57,455 bases of DNA, taken from positions 1 to 57,455 of the forward strand of contig JAHDXO010000029.1 of NCBI GenBank assembly GCA_023382975.1. The letters run 5' to 3'. The DNA is from Pirellulaceae bacterium. GTDB taxonomy: Bacteria > Planctomycetota > Planctomycetia > Pirellulales > Pirellulaceae. The notes below the pieces were generated by a model. It saw only the letters and a list, made by a program, of their open reading frames with translations, was not told where the DNA came from and did no database searches. The position numbers were made by a program, and so were the translations under genes. The number at the start of each line of letters is the position of its first letter. Within the stretch, counting starts at the first letter, position 1. Of the stretch, positions 39,194 to 47,672 are shown one piece after another.

Positions 39194-39886
39194 TCAGCTC
39201 AAAAGCACTTCGGCGACATGCTGCCCCAGGTTCTTGGCCGTCGAGATGCCGAACTCGTCCTTCAGAATATCGTCGTCTCCCGTGTTCCAGAGCCGAGCTC
39301 CGAAATGGCCTGTGGGCCGGCCGTCGCCGATCACGATCATCTCGTGGCACATCAGCGCCGCCTGGACCGACTGGATCGCCAGTTCCTGCCCGCCGCTGCG
39401 CACGCCCCCGACGGCCAACACCGCGCCGATTTTGCCCGACAGCGCGAAATTCTGGCGGCGGAACATCCCGCAACGGTCGAGGAACGATTTGCACAAAGCG
39501 CTCATTCCGGCGAAGTAGACCGGCGTGCCGACCACGATTGCGCCGACGGCCGGATCGGACAGCTTGGCTGCCACCCCAGGAAAATCATCCGCACGCCCGG
39601 CTTCCAGCGGCAGGCCGACGGCCGGTTCCCAGGGGATGCTCGAGCCGGCCAGTTCAATCAGCTCGATCTCGATCCGCGCCGGATTCACCTCCTTGGCGGC
39701 CTCCAAGCAAACTTGCAACGCGGTCGCCGTCGTCTTGCCCTTTCGCGGGCTGCATGCGACGGCGACAATCTTGATCTTGCTCGCTTCGTCCTGGCCGCGA
39801 GCTTCCAGTCCCTTCATGGCGGCCGTCGCAGCGGCTCCGGCTCCGGCCAGAGCAAGAAATCGGCGTCGAGATGACATGGGATTCAT
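39194..39886 (-). CDS. Secreted flavodoxin-fold NAD(P)H-dependent FMN reductase
   Basis: This 230-residue protein has a twin-arginine signal (SSRRRFLALAGAG), so the flavoprotein is probably exported already folded. The FMN-binding VAVACSPRKGKTTA loop and VVGTPVYFAGMSALCKSFLDRCG segment are characteristic of the NADPH-dependent FMN reductase/flavodoxin family. Its place between the mini-thioredoxin and ArsF-like genes suggests a role in reducing an arsenical. It is not ArsH by any motif I can point to. Confidence 0.83.
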   Translation of the reverse strand: MNPMSSRRRFLALAGAGAAATAAMKGLEARGQDEASKIKIVAVACSPRKGKTTATALQVCLEAAKEVNPARIEIELIELAGSSIPWEPAVGLPLEAGRADDFPGVAAKLSDPAVGAIVVGTPVYFAGMSALCKSFLDRCGMFRRQNFALSGKIGAVLAVGGVRSGGQELAIQSVQAALMCHEMIVIGDGRPTGHFGARLWNTGDDDILKDEFGISTAKNLGQHVAEVLLS

Positions 39887-39918
39887 CGTCTCTTTCTCCA
39901 ACTTCGAGGGGTTTGGAA

Positions 39919-40152
39919 TCAAACCAGCATCTTCTTGATATCGTCGACCGTCAGCACTTTGCCCACGGCCTTGACTTGTCCGTCGATCGCCAGGGCCGGC
40001 GTCATCATCACGCCGAAAGCGGTGATCTCGTTGATATCCTCGACCTTCTCGACCGTCGCTTCAACACCCAGCTCCTTGGCCGCAGCTTGGGCGTTCTCGG
40101 TAAGTTTCTTGCACTTCGCACATCCGGTTCCCAGAACTTGCATCCGCTTCAT
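39919..40152 (-). CDS. Mini-thioredoxin (redox-active disulfide protein)
   Basis: This 77-residue TM0996/MTH895-type thioredoxin-like protein has C-x2-C in LGTGCAKCKKL and the cis-Pro region MMTPALAIDG. Such proteins often accompany ArsR and DUF318 permeases, and a similar protein is ArsE in the arsEFG set as I recall it. The ATG at 40152 has AGGAG upstream. An operator motif lies 44 bp upstream. Confidence 0.88.
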   Translation of the reverse strand: MKRMQVLGTGCAKCKKLTENAQAAAKELGVEATVEKVEDINEITAFGVMMTPALAIDGQVKAVGKVLTVDDIKKMLV

Positions 40153-40195
40153 ATCGATTCTCCTGATTCTACGAAAAACAACGATTTGTCGTGCT

Positions 40196-40214
40196 ATCTT
40201 GGCCAATCCTACAA
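40196..40214. promoter_or_regulatory. ArsR-type operator motif upstream of the mini-thioredoxin
   Basis: Reads TCTTGGCCAATCCTACAAG, a weaker match (TTGGCCAA instead of TTMGCCAA). It partly lies between the mini-thioredoxin gene and the 3' end of the arsR gene. Confidence 0.35.
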
Positions 40215-40216
40215 GC

Positions 40217-40582
40217 TTAGGCACCAAAAAAAAGGTTGGTGGTCACGCTGGAGGAAACCGATGAAACCAGTTCCCGCCGGTCAAAGGTATTCTGCTCGAG
40301 CACCGCCTCGACGCACGAGAGGAAGTTCGGTAAACACTTGACCCGCAACCGGTAGTACACCGAGTTGCCCCGTCTTTCGTCAGAAACCAACCCGACATTC
40401 TTCAACTGGCTCAAATGCCGCGAAACGGTTGACATGTCGGTGCCCACCAATTCGGTAAGTTCGCAAACACAGCGTTCGGCGTGTTCGGCCAATTCGTTGA
40501 GGATGATCAAACGCCCAGGATGTGCCATCGCTTTGATGACCCTGGCCTTCGCTTCGTATTTAGCCACCTGCGTGCGTTCCAT
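40217..40582 (-). CDS. arsR: ArsR-family repressor with CVC motif
   Basis: This 121-residue ArsR/SmtB regulator has C38-V-C40 in ERCVCELT and recognition helix TDMSTVSRHLSQLKNVG. It opens the minus-strand cluster with the mini-thioredoxin, flavoprotein, ArsF-like and ArsG-like genes. An operator motif 35 bp upstream suggests autoregulation. Confidence 0.93.
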   Translation of the reverse strand: MERTQVAKYEAKARVIKAMAHPGRLIILNELAEHAERCVCELTELVGTDMSTVSRHLSQLKNVGLVSDERRGNSVYYRLRVKCLPNFLSCVEAVLEQNTFDRRELVSSVSSSVTTNLFFGA

Positions 40583-40616
40583 ACTTCCTCTACCATCGGC
40601 TCAACCGTATTTGCAA

Positions 40617-40635
40617 CTTTAGCCAAGCTTTCAAT
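40617..40635. promoter_or_regulatory. ArsR-type operator motif upstream of arsR
   Basis: Reads CTTTAGCCAAGCTTTCAAT. It contains the TTAGCCAA core and is followed by A/T-rich sequence; it lies 35 bp upstream of the arsR start codon. Confidence 0.5.
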
Positions 40636-40688
40636 CGATGTCAAGGTGATCTGAAAAAGTCTGGAGACTTCGGATGACTTGGCGCTTG

Positions 40689-41144
40689 TCAGGCGGTCGC
40701 GTCTCCTCCACAGCACGCGGCCGGTAACGGTCGCCGCCGCGCAAAGATGACGTACAGACAGAGCATCAGGAACAACGCTACGAGGACTTCCATGCTCAGC
40801 CCGCCGATGGCGCCGACCGCCATCGGCTGGAGCATGTCGCCGCCTTCTTCCCAGTTCAGGGCCAGGGGCAGGAAGCCCACCACGGTGGTCATCGTCGTCA
40901 TGACTCGGGGACGCAAGCGGATCTTGGCGGCGTTCACGACGGCCTCGACCGGCGACAACTGCTCGGACTCCTGCAATTCTCCGGCGAACGTCAGCAGCAA
41001 TACGCCATCGTTGATCGTGGCGGCCACGACGATCAGCACTCCGATGATCACCGTGGCTCCCAACGGCAAGCCGGTCCAATACAAAGCGAACACGACCTCC
41101 GCCTGAAATCCCACTGGACGCGGAACCATGGTCTCGGAAAGCAT
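40689..41144 (-). pseudogene. C-terminal remnant of an RND/HME efflux pump
   Basis: About 150 residues match the last part of AcrB/CzcA-type pumps: the GLPLGATVIIGVLIVVAATINDGVLLL helix, EAVVNAAKIRLRPRVMTTMTT and GEEGGDMLQP-type segments, then a last membrane helix. The other ~85% of the ~1000-residue protein is missing. It ends PAACCGGDATA. It starts without a clear ribosome binding site after a small membrane protein gene. Confidence 0.8.
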
Positions 41145-41209
41145 GGCCCCGGAGGAATGCGCAGCTTCAGCAGGTTCGTTCTTTACCTGTCCTGCCAGGA
41201 TGCCTTGTT

Positions 41210-41428
41210 TTACGCCGGTCGGTGCAGCAACAGCCATCCGAGCACCGCCACGAAGCTGATGACAAACCACACGATCACAAAGGTGACGCCAAACAGCACT
41301 GCGTTCCGGCCTGGAGGCGTCCTGAAGTTCGAGGCCTGCCTGGACACAATCGCGGCGAGAATCCAACGAGACACGAGCAGGGAGACGATTACCGATCCTA
41401 GCTGAAGCAGAAACACTAAGACATTCAT
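41210..41428 (-). CDS. Small two-helix membrane protein
   Basis: This 72-residue protein has two hydrophobic helices (~3-27 and ~43-68) joined by a basic loop. Its ATG overlaps the stop codon of the methyltransferase gene (ATGA), so they are translationally coupled; GAGGG lies upstream. No family recognised. Confidence 0.65.
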   Translation of the reverse strand: MNVLVFLLQLGSVIVSLLVSRWILAAIVSRQASNFRTPPGRNAVLFGVTFVIVWFVISFVAVLGWLLLHRPA

Positions 41429-42039
41429 GATGTGCCCTCGTGCGACGGCGTGTCTGAGACTCGGGCGAGGAAGATGGTGACGAATTCCAGCGGGTGGCGC
41501 TGGAAGACCATGCCGCGGGACTCCAGTACCTGTGCCGTCACATCCACTTGACAGGCATTGTGAAAGTGCTGTTGGCCGCCACGGGCAAGGACTTCATCGA
41601 CCGCGTGCGTGCCGGCCTCGTTCAAGTCGGCCAGCGCCAGGACGCCTCCGATTGCGCATGCCCGGATCAGCTCTGCAATGGCGGCGGGGCAATCCGGCAT
41701 GTGATGCAACGAATCGAAGGAAAAGACGCCCGCATACTGCCGGTCGCCAAACGGCAGACGGAGTCCATCCGCCTGCAAGAATCGGATCCGCTGGTAGGTA
41801 TCAACGCCGGTTGCCAGAGCTCGCTGTCTCGCTTCATCCAGAGATTGCAGATTGATGTCGACGGCATCGACCATCAGACCGTGCTGCGCCAAGACGATCG
41901 CCAGCGAACCCAGCCCGGTGCCCACATCGAGCACGAGTTCGCCGGGCACGACATCGGCGAGTCGCACCAGGGTCTCGCGCGCGGCCGCAACGTCGAAACC
42001 GTATTCGTCGCGCAGGATGGTCGCGTTGTTACTCAACAT
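41425..42039 (-). CDS. Class I SAM-dependent methyltransferase
   Basis: This 204-residue protein has the SAM motif I VLDVGTGLGSLAIVLAQHG, motif II VDAVDINLQSLDEARQRA and a FSFDSLHHMPD motif. The ATG at 42039 has AAGG upstream. The substrate is unknown. It lacks the set of conserved cysteines of the arsenite methyltransferase ArsM, so I do not call it that despite the location. Confidence 0.8.
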   Translation of the reverse strand: MLSNNATILRDEYGFDVAAARETLVRLADVVPGELVLDVGTGLGSLAIVLAQHGLMVDAVDINLQSLDEARQRALATGVDTYQRIRFLQADGLRLPFGDRQYAGVFSFDSLHHMPDCPAAIAELIRACAIGGVLALADLNEAGTHAVDEVLARGGQQHFHNACQVDVTAQVLESRGMVFQRHPLEFVTIFLARVSDTPSHEGTS

Positions 42040-42169
42040 CCGCAATATCCTTCGCACATCCGTTGTCTGAAATCGACTCCCCGACCCCGCGGCGCTGGAG
42101 TCCACGGTTTGCCGTGTTGCTTGCCACCTTCGTTCCGGTGATTTGACCGCACTGCGAGATGGAACGGAA

Positions 42170-42195
42170 GGAACACACGCTAAAGCGTACACTCC
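42170..42195. repeat. REP-like palindrome ACGCTAAAGCGT
   Basis: GGAACACACGCTAAAGCGTACACTCC with a near-perfect dyad around TAAA. It lies between the methyltransferase and Usp genes. Confidence 0.6.
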
Positions 42196-42257
42196 AACGA
42201 TACACCCCTCCCCCGTTGGGTTGCTGCTCGAGCGTATTGGGATCCCACCTCCGCTGC

Positions 42258-43127
42258 TCAGCGGGGCGGCGGGATCAGCAGCACCGGGGCCGCTGACTGG
42301 CGAGCGACGGCGTGGCTGACTCCGCCCAGCAACAGTTCGCCGAAATATCCTCGGCCTTGGCTGCCCATCACGATCAGCGAAACATCGCGGCTTGCCCGCG
42401 AAAGAATCTCTTGCTTGGGGTGGCCGAAGGGCAATTCGATCTGCACATTGCCAACCCCCTGCCGGACCAGATGGTCTTGAAGCCGCTCCAGGCGCCCGCG
42501 GTCGATCTGGTTGAACTCTTCCAAGCGGTCGCTGAGATGCCGTTCCAATTGCGACTTGTTCTGCACGTGCAGCAGTGTCATCCGCCGGGCGCCGCATTCG
42601 GCCAATTTCTCCACGTAACGGAAGGCCGCCTCGGCGTTGTCGGAAAAGTCCGTGGGGTACAGCACGTGCTCGAGCAGTTCGCAGGGAACCTGCCCACAGG
42701 ACTGCGGTTCGTCCTCCTGTGGATGCGGAATCCGCAGAATCAAGACCGGTCGGGACGCACTTTGAATGACCGCGCCCGCCACTCCACCGAGAAATACCTC
42801 GCCCAACGCGGATCGCGCTTCCGAGCCGACCACGATCAGCGAGTAATTCTCCTCGGCAGCGATCCGGTTGATCTCGATGTGCGGCAGTGCCAGAACCATG
42901 CGACCATCGGCCTGAAAACCCAATTCAGCCAAACTGCGTTTCTGACGCTCGAACGAAGGCTCGGCCATTTCCATCAGCCGGTGTCCCAATCCGCCGACGT
43001 CCCGGATGTTGAAGCAGTGGACGAGCAGCACCTCGCGAGTCCCCAATGCTTGGAGTCCTCCCAGGGTGCAGACAGCACGTTCGGATGTGTTCGAAAGGTC
43101 GGTTGCGACCAGTGCGCGGCTAAACAT
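42258..43127 (-). CDS. Tandem universal stress protein
   Basis: This 289-residue protein is a paralogue of that at 32651, with two Usp domains. The second has a full ATP-loop (GSQGRGYFGELLLGG); the first (GSEARSALGEVFLGG) lacks the second glycine and may not bind ATP. An operator motif lies 94 bp upstream, tying it to the metalloid regulon. Confidence 0.92.
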   Translation of the reverse strand: MFSRALVATDLSNTSERAVCTLGGLQALGTREVLLVHCFNIRDVGGLGHRLMEMAEPSFERQKRSLAELGFQADGRMVLALPHIEINRIAAEENYSLIVVGSEARSALGEVFLGGVAGAVIQSASRPVLILRIPHPQEDEPQSCGQVPCELLEHVLYPTDFSDNAEAAFRYVEKLAECGARRMTLLHVQNKSQLERHLSDRLEEFNQIDRGRLERLQDHLVRQGVGNVQIELPFGHPKQEILSRASRDVSLIVMGSQGRGYFGELLLGGVSHAVARQSAAPVLLIPPPR

Positions 43128-43220
43128 GAGCTGCCTCCTTTGTGTCAGTTAACATCAAGATGCACACCAGAGCGGTTCCGCGCACTGCCACGACGGCGAC
43201 GGGAATCGCATAACTTCGTT

Positions 43221-43239
43221 ACTTCGCCATATATCGAAA
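43221..43239. promoter_or_regulatory. ArsR-type operator motif upstream of the Usp gene
   Basis: Reads ACTTCGCCATATATCGAAA, one of the best matches, with a TTCG/CGAAA dyad. It is 94 bp upstream of the Usp start. Confidence 0.5.
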
Positions 43240-43334
43240 TATATTCCGGTCGTCGGCATCGGTCAATCCTGGTAAGTTCCGGATACCGACCGATGCTGCA
43301 TGTACGGCAATCTTTGCAAAGTCCGCCGACCGGA

Positions 43335-43637
43335 TTAGTTTGGGCTCGGCGTACGCTGTCGCCATTGGTCGCCCAGTTGGATCAGTAAACTGCGGAATTC
43401 TTTCGTGTCGGGGAAAACGATCGCGTCCTCCGGGCAGAATCGAGCGCACTTGTCACACAGCACCACGCAAGACAATGGGTTTGCCACGCCCGCTCGATCC
43501 GCTTTCCCGTCGAAGTCCAGAACCCCATTCGGACACATCTCCACGCACGTTTGGCAACCACTGCAAGCGTCGTCGCGAATTTCCGGAAACCAGGGGATCT
43601 TCTCCCGCGGAATCCCCATGTAGGATCCACCGCTCAT
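43335..43637 (-). CDS. 2[4Fe-4S] ferredoxin-like protein
   Basis: This 100-residue protein has two cluster motifs: CSGCQTCVEMCP, and LCDKCARFCPEDAI preceded by a further Cys. It would carry electrons in the cytoplasm. Its ATG overlaps the stop of the HdrA-like gene (ATGA), so they are one coupled unit. AAGGAG precedes the start. Confidence 0.88.
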   Translation of the reverse strand: MSGGSYMGIPREKIPWFPEIRDDACSGCQTCVEMCPNGVLDFDGKADRAGVANPLSCVVLCDKCARFCPEDAIVFPDTKEFRSLLIQLGDQWRQRTPSPN

Positions 43638-44044
43638 GACTGTTTCTCCTTCGTGGCGGTGTCGCCCTGGTCTTGGACGGCTGCCTTGATTCGTTGGAAA
43701 ACCGTGTCGGTGGTCTCCTTGGCCATGCTCACAGGGATCCAGTGCTGCGCATCCATCGGGACATCCGCCTTTTGAAACCCATCGCGTAACAGCTTCTGTT
43801 GCCGTTGTTCGGCGCACGCTGCCGTGATGAACTGGAGGCGTTCCGACAGGATTTGGCCCATCAGACGCTCCCCATCCTCTTCACAGAGTCTCGGGTGCAG
43901 CGCCATGAACTCGATCCGGTCGCCCAATTCGACCCGTACGCGTTCGGCCAACGCCCAAAAATCCACGCCCGTCATGCTGGGACAAGCCCCACTGCACGTG
44001 CAGAACAGTACGGCTTTCTTCGCAGGTTGCTCGCTCGCCGACAT
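43634..44044 (-). CDS. Small HdrA-like iron-sulfur protein
   Basis: This 136-residue protein contains CTCSGACPSM near the N-terminus, then HPRLCEEDG and ITAACAEQRQQKLLRDG. This spacing resembles the N-terminal part of heterodisulfide-reductase HdrA-type proteins, which begin with a Cys-rich loop and a 'CS..G....I.......VVAACSPR' pattern. It is much shorter than HdrA. The ATG at 44044 has AAGGAG nine bases upstream. It is coupled with the ferredoxin gene and has an operator motif 94 bp upstream. Confidence 0.65.
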   Translation of the reverse strand: MSASEQPAKKAVLFCTCSGACPSMTGVDFWALAERVRVELGDRIEFMALHPRLCEEDGERLMGQILSERLQFITAACAEQRQQKLLRDGFQKADVPMDAQHWIPVSMAKETTDTVFQRIKAAVQDQGDTATKEKQS

Positions 44045-44137
44045 CTCTCGCGCTCCTTGTGCTGAACCGTGCCCTGGGGCGGTCATGTCGCAAAACTTGT
44101 TGCGACCACCGCATCCGAGCACGGCATTTCTTGCTAT

Positions 44138-44156
44138 ATTAGCCAAATACGAAAGT
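44138..44156. promoter_or_regulatory. ArsR-type operator motif upstream of the HdrA-like gene
   Basis: Reads TATTAGCCAAATACGAAAG, which includes the full TTAGCCAA and CGAAA elements. It lies in the divergent region between the HdrA-like and ACR3 genes. Confidence 0.5.
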
Positions 44157-44239
44157 CTGTGCAATCGCTGAAACTTCCCTTTGCTGTTCGCGACGGCTGC
44201 AAATCCGATTTCGGATTGTGAGTAAAGCGACGCTTACTT

Positions 44240-44258
44240 ATTTCGCCAAGCGACGATA
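44240..44258. promoter_or_regulatory. ArsR-type operator motif upstream of ACR3
   Basis: Reads ATTTCGCCAAGCGACGATA. It is 73 bp upstream of the ACR3 start and has the TTCGCCAA core. Confidence 0.5.
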
Positions 44259-44330
44259 CACTCGCCCGTTGCAGGACAGTCACCGGGAACTGCCCCGGAT
44301 TAGGCATCTGAGTTTAAGGAGCAAGTGTCA

Positions 44331-45452
44331 ATGGCGACGGAAGCAAGTGGCGTGGAGTCCACCAAACAACTGAATGTGTTCGAGAGGTATCTGACGGTCT
44401 GGGTCGGACTGTGCATCGTGGGCGGGATCGTGCTGGGGAAGATCGCGCCCGACCTGGCCCGCTCGTTGGACGCGATGTCCATCTACGTGAACGGGGCGCC
44501 GGTGGTGTCGATCCCGATCGCCATCGCGCTGTTCTTCATGATGTACCCGATCATGGTCAAGATCGACTTCGCCGAGGTGATTCGGGCGGGCAAGAGTCCC
44601 CAACCGGTGCTGCTGACGCTGGTTGTCAACTGGGGAATCAAGCCGTTCACGATGTTCGCCATCGCCTCGTTCTTTCTGGGCTACGTCTTCCGCGATCTGC
44701 TGCCGGGCACGGAGGTGATCAAGGACGGCACGGAGGTCGAGTTGTTCCGCTCGTACATCTCGGGGGCGATTCTTCTAGGCATCGCGCCGTGTACGGCGAT
44801 GGTGCTGATGTGGGGCTATCTGGCGCGCGGCAACCAGGGGCACACCTTGGTGATGGTGGCGATCAACTCGCTGACGATGCTGGTGCTGTACGGCCTGTTG
44901 GGCGGCTGGCTGTTGGGCGTCAACGAGATGCCGGTGCCGTGGGAAGCGTTGTTGTTGTCGATCGGCATCTACGTCGCGCTGCCGCTGATCGCCGGCTACT
45001 ATTCGCGCAAGTGGCTGATCGCCGCCAAAGGCCAGGTTTGGTTCGAGGCCAAGTTCTTGCATGTGCTGACCCCGGTATCGATCATCGCGCTGCTGGGCAC
45101 ACTGGTGCTGTTGTTCAGTTTGAAGGGCGAGACGATCATCGCCAATCCGCTGACGATCCTGTGGATCGCCATTCCGCTGTTTATCCAGACCGTGCTGATC
45201 TTCGTGATCACGTATCTGTTGGCCAAACTGCTGCGGTTCTCCTACGAGGACGCGGCGCCGTCGGCCATGATCGGGGCCTCGAACCACTTCGAGGTCGCGA
45301 TCGCTACGGCAACGATGTTGTACGGCCTGTCCAGCGGTGCCGCGCTGGCGACGGTCGTCGGCGTGTTGATCGAAGTTCCCGTGATGCTGATGCTGGTCAA
45401 AATCTGTCTGCGCACCCAATCCTGGTTCCCACATGCCGCGGACCATGCTTGA
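44331..45452 (+). CDS. acr3: ACR3-family arsenite efflux transporter
   Basis: This 373-residue membrane protein has ten predicted helices and the ACR3 hallmark Cys in ILLGIAPCTAMVLMWGYLARG, plus SAMIGASNHFEVAIA near the C-terminus. It exports arsenite (and antimonite in some members) from the cytoplasm. AAGGAG is nine bases from the ATG at 44331; a GTG six bases earlier is too close to it. ArsA and ArsD genes follow in the opposite orientation and could energise it. Confidence 0.95.
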   Translation: MATEASGVESTKQLNVFERYLTVWVGLCIVGGIVLGKIAPDLARSLDAMSIYVNGAPVVSIPIAIALFFMMYPIMVKIDFAEVIRAGKSPQPVLLTLVVNWGIKPFTMFAIASFFLGYVFRDLLPGTEVIKDGTEVELFRSYISGAILLGIAPCTAMVLMWGYLARGNQGHTLVMVAINSLTMLVLYGLLGGWLLGVNEMPVPWEALLLSIGIYVALPLIAGYYSRKWLIAAKGQVWFEAKFLHVLTPVSIIALLGTLVLLFSLKGETIIANPLTILWIAIPLFIQTVLIFVITYLLAKLLRFSYEDAAPSAMIGASNHFEVAIATATMLYGLSSGAALATVVGVLIEVPVMLMLVKICLRTQSWFPHAADHA

Positions 45453-45481
45453 ACGAGTCCCCGAGTAGAGGAGATGCTGAA

Positions 45482-45703
45482 ATGGTGACCTACGGTTACT
45501 TGTGCCTGGACTGCGAGCAGGAGTTTGAAATCCGGATGGAGATGGCCGACTATGCGAAGGGATTTCCGCCTCAATGTCCCCACTGCCATTCGGAACACGT
45601 CGTCCGCACGTTCAGCTCGTTCAACGTGCTGACGTCGCAATCGTCACGGAGCGCTCCGCAAAGTTGTTGCGGCCCCTCCCGCGGGCCGGGCTGCTGCGGG
45701 TAA
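45482..45703 (+). CDS. FmdB-family zinc ribbon with Cys-rich tail
   Basis: This 73-residue protein has two CxxC knuckles (C8/C11 and C32/C35) in the FmdB/CxxC_CXXC_SSSS pattern, then a tail APQSCCGPSRGPGCCG. GAGGAG is upstream. It follows ACR3 by 29 nt, so it is probably co-transcribed. The family is of unknown function; the tail could bind arsenic or metals. Confidence 0.85.
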   Translation: MVTYGYLCLDCEQEFEIRMEMADYAKGFPPQCPHCHSEHVVRTFSSFNVLTSQSSRSAPQSCCGPSRGPGCCG

Positions 45704-45818
45704 AGAACGGACCTCTCACTGTTCAGAGCCAGAGAGCACATCCGGGGAGCGCGAGGTTCATTCCACCGCCACGATGGTCAAGGTAACCTTCCGCGTCCGA
45801 GGCAGAAGGTTTCTTCCC

Positions 45819-47615
45819 TCACGAAGCTTTGGCCGCGTGGACCAAGTCTCCATCCCTTGCTCCGCGAACGACTGCGGCGAGTGACTCGGCGCCGACCGGA
45901 GCTTCGACCAGCCAGGGGACAACCGCGGTGCGCGACGCCCATTGCACGACGACTTCGCGGATGTATGCTCCCTCGTGATGCTGCCGAGCCAGCAACACCG
46001 GGTCGGTGACCGGCAGCGGCGACAGGCTCTGGTTGACGACCCACGCAAACGGACGGATGCCGGCGCGCACCAAATCCTCTTGCAGTTGGGCCGCTTCATG
46101 GACCGGGGTCGCTTCGGGCAGCGTGACCAGCAGGACTCGCGTGAACTCGGGGTCGCGCAAGCGGGGCAGCAGTTGCTGCACGCTGTCCGGAATGCCGCTG
46201 GACTGCCGCGACAGCTCGCGATGGTAGGCCAGCGTCGCATCCAACAGCAGGATGGTGTGGCCCGTGGGCGCCGTGTCCAACACCACGAATCCGTCTTGAC
46301 CCTGATCCACAGCGCGGGCGAACGCGCGGAACACGGCGATCTCTTCCGTACAGGGCGAACGCAGGTCCTCTTCCAACAGAGCCCGGCCTTGGGGGTCGAG
46401 GTTGGCTCCTGCATCGGCCAGAACCTCGGCTCGATACGCTTCCGTTTCGGCCCGCGGATCGATCTGTCCAACGGTCAACCCGGCCGGAACCTGGCCCACG
46501 GTGTTGGTGACGTGCGCGGCCGGATCGGTCGTGGTCAAGTGGACGCGAAAGCCTTGCCGAGCCAACTCGACGGCGATCGCCGCCGCCACGGTCGTCTTGC
46601 CTACGCCACCCTTGCCCATCGTCAAAATGACGCCGCGGCCCGCCGGGGTAATCTGGTCGATGATCTCCGCCAGGGCAGGGGGAAGCACCTCCTGGTGACT
46701 GGGTTTGCCTTTGGCCACATGCATCTCCCCACCCGTGCCCTGGAGCATGGCCCGCAGCGCGGGGATTCCGATCAGATTGTGCGGAGCCAGCGGCAATTCG
46801 GTCCGGGGAAACTCGGCCAGTCCCGCCGGCATCGCCGCCAGTGCCTCCTGCCCGCGCCGTTGCATGGCCTCGGCAATCGGGTCGTCCGCCTGTTGTGATC
46901 GGAACACGGCGTTGACCACCAAATGCTGATTCCGCACACCCAAGGCCGCCAATTCGCCGCTGGAACGATCCGCTTCCGCCAACGCTGAACGTTCCGCGCG
47001 ACTGACCAGCACGAGTGTCGTCGCCTGCGGGTCCGACAGCGCCCGCACGGTATCCTTGTACAACTGGTGCTGCGCTTGCAGTCCGGCCAGCGGGCCCAGG
47101 CACGAAGTGCCGCTGGTGTTGGTGTCGATGAATCCGCTCCACGCCGCGGGCAGCGACAGCAGCCGCAAGGTATGCCCGGTCGGTGCGGTGTCGAACACCA
47201 CGTGATCGAACTCGGCGGTCGTGTTCGGATCGGCCAACAACCGCGAAAACTCGTCGAACGCCGCGATCTCCACCGTACACGAGCCGGACAGTTGCTCTTC
47301 CATGCTGGCCACCACCGCGTCGGGCAGCACGCCCCGATACGGCCCGACCAGCCGCTCGCGGTACTCGCGCGCGGCCTCGTCGCAGTCCAGGTTCATCGCA
47401 AACAACCCCGGTACGTCCGCAATCGCCGTGGGGTCGCTGCCCAGCGATACCCCCAACACTTCATCCAGGTTCGAAGCCGGATCGGTGCTGACCAGCAGGA
47501 CGCGTTTTCCGCGGTCGGCCAAGCCCACCGCCGTCGCGCAAGCCAGCGATGTCTTGCCGACGCCTCCCTTGCCGGTGAAAAAAAGATTACGAGTCGCTTG
47601 CGAGAGAAACTTCAT
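45819..47615 (-). CDS. arsA: ArsA arsenite-pump ATPase
   Basis: This 598-residue two-domain ATPase energises arsenite export. P-loops GKGGVGKT are at 15-22 and 334-341, and DTAPTGHT signal-transduction motifs occur in both halves. With the chosen ATG, the three cysteines that bind As(III) in plasmid R773 ArsA fall exactly at C113, C172 and C422. The next in-frame ATG upstream (47642) lacks a ribosome binding site. It follows arsD by ~60 nt. Confidence 0.96.
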   Translation of the reverse strand: MKFLSQATRNLFFTGKGGVGKTSLACATAVGLADRGKRVLLVSTDPASNLDEVLGVSLGSDPTAIADVPGLFAMNLDCDEAAREYRERLVGPYRGVLPDAVVASMEEQLSGSCTVEIAAFDEFSRLLADPNTTAEFDHVVFDTAPTGHTLRLLSLPAAWSGFIDTNTSGTSCLGPLAGLQAQHQLYKDTVRALSDPQATTLVLVSRAERSALAEADRSSGELAALGVRNQHLVVNAVFRSQQADDPIAEAMQRRGQEALAAMPAGLAEFPRTELPLAPHNLIGIPALRAMLQGTGGEMHVAKGKPSHQEVLPPALAEIIDQITPAGRGVILTMGKGGVGKTTVAAAIAVELARQGFRVHLTTTDPAAHVTNTVGQVPAGLTVGQIDPRAETEAYRAEVLADAGANLDPQGRALLEEDLRSPCTEEIAVFRAFARAVDQGQDGFVVLDTAPTGHTILLLDATLAYHRELSRQSSGIPDSVQQLLPRLRDPEFTRVLLVTLPEATPVHEAAQLQEDLVRAGIRPFAWVVNQSLSPLPVTDPVLLARQHHEGAYIREVVVQWASRTAVVPWLVEAPVGAESLAAVVRGARDGDLVHAAKAS

Positions 47616-47672
47616 GAGATGCGTCCTTTCTGGCGTTAACATTTCTGTACATGAGATTCGTCCGTTCCTGCG

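Noticed and set aside
41425..42039. Arsenite methyltransferase ArsM
   Set aside because: Only generic SAM-binding motifs are present; the conserved ArsM cysteines are not seen.
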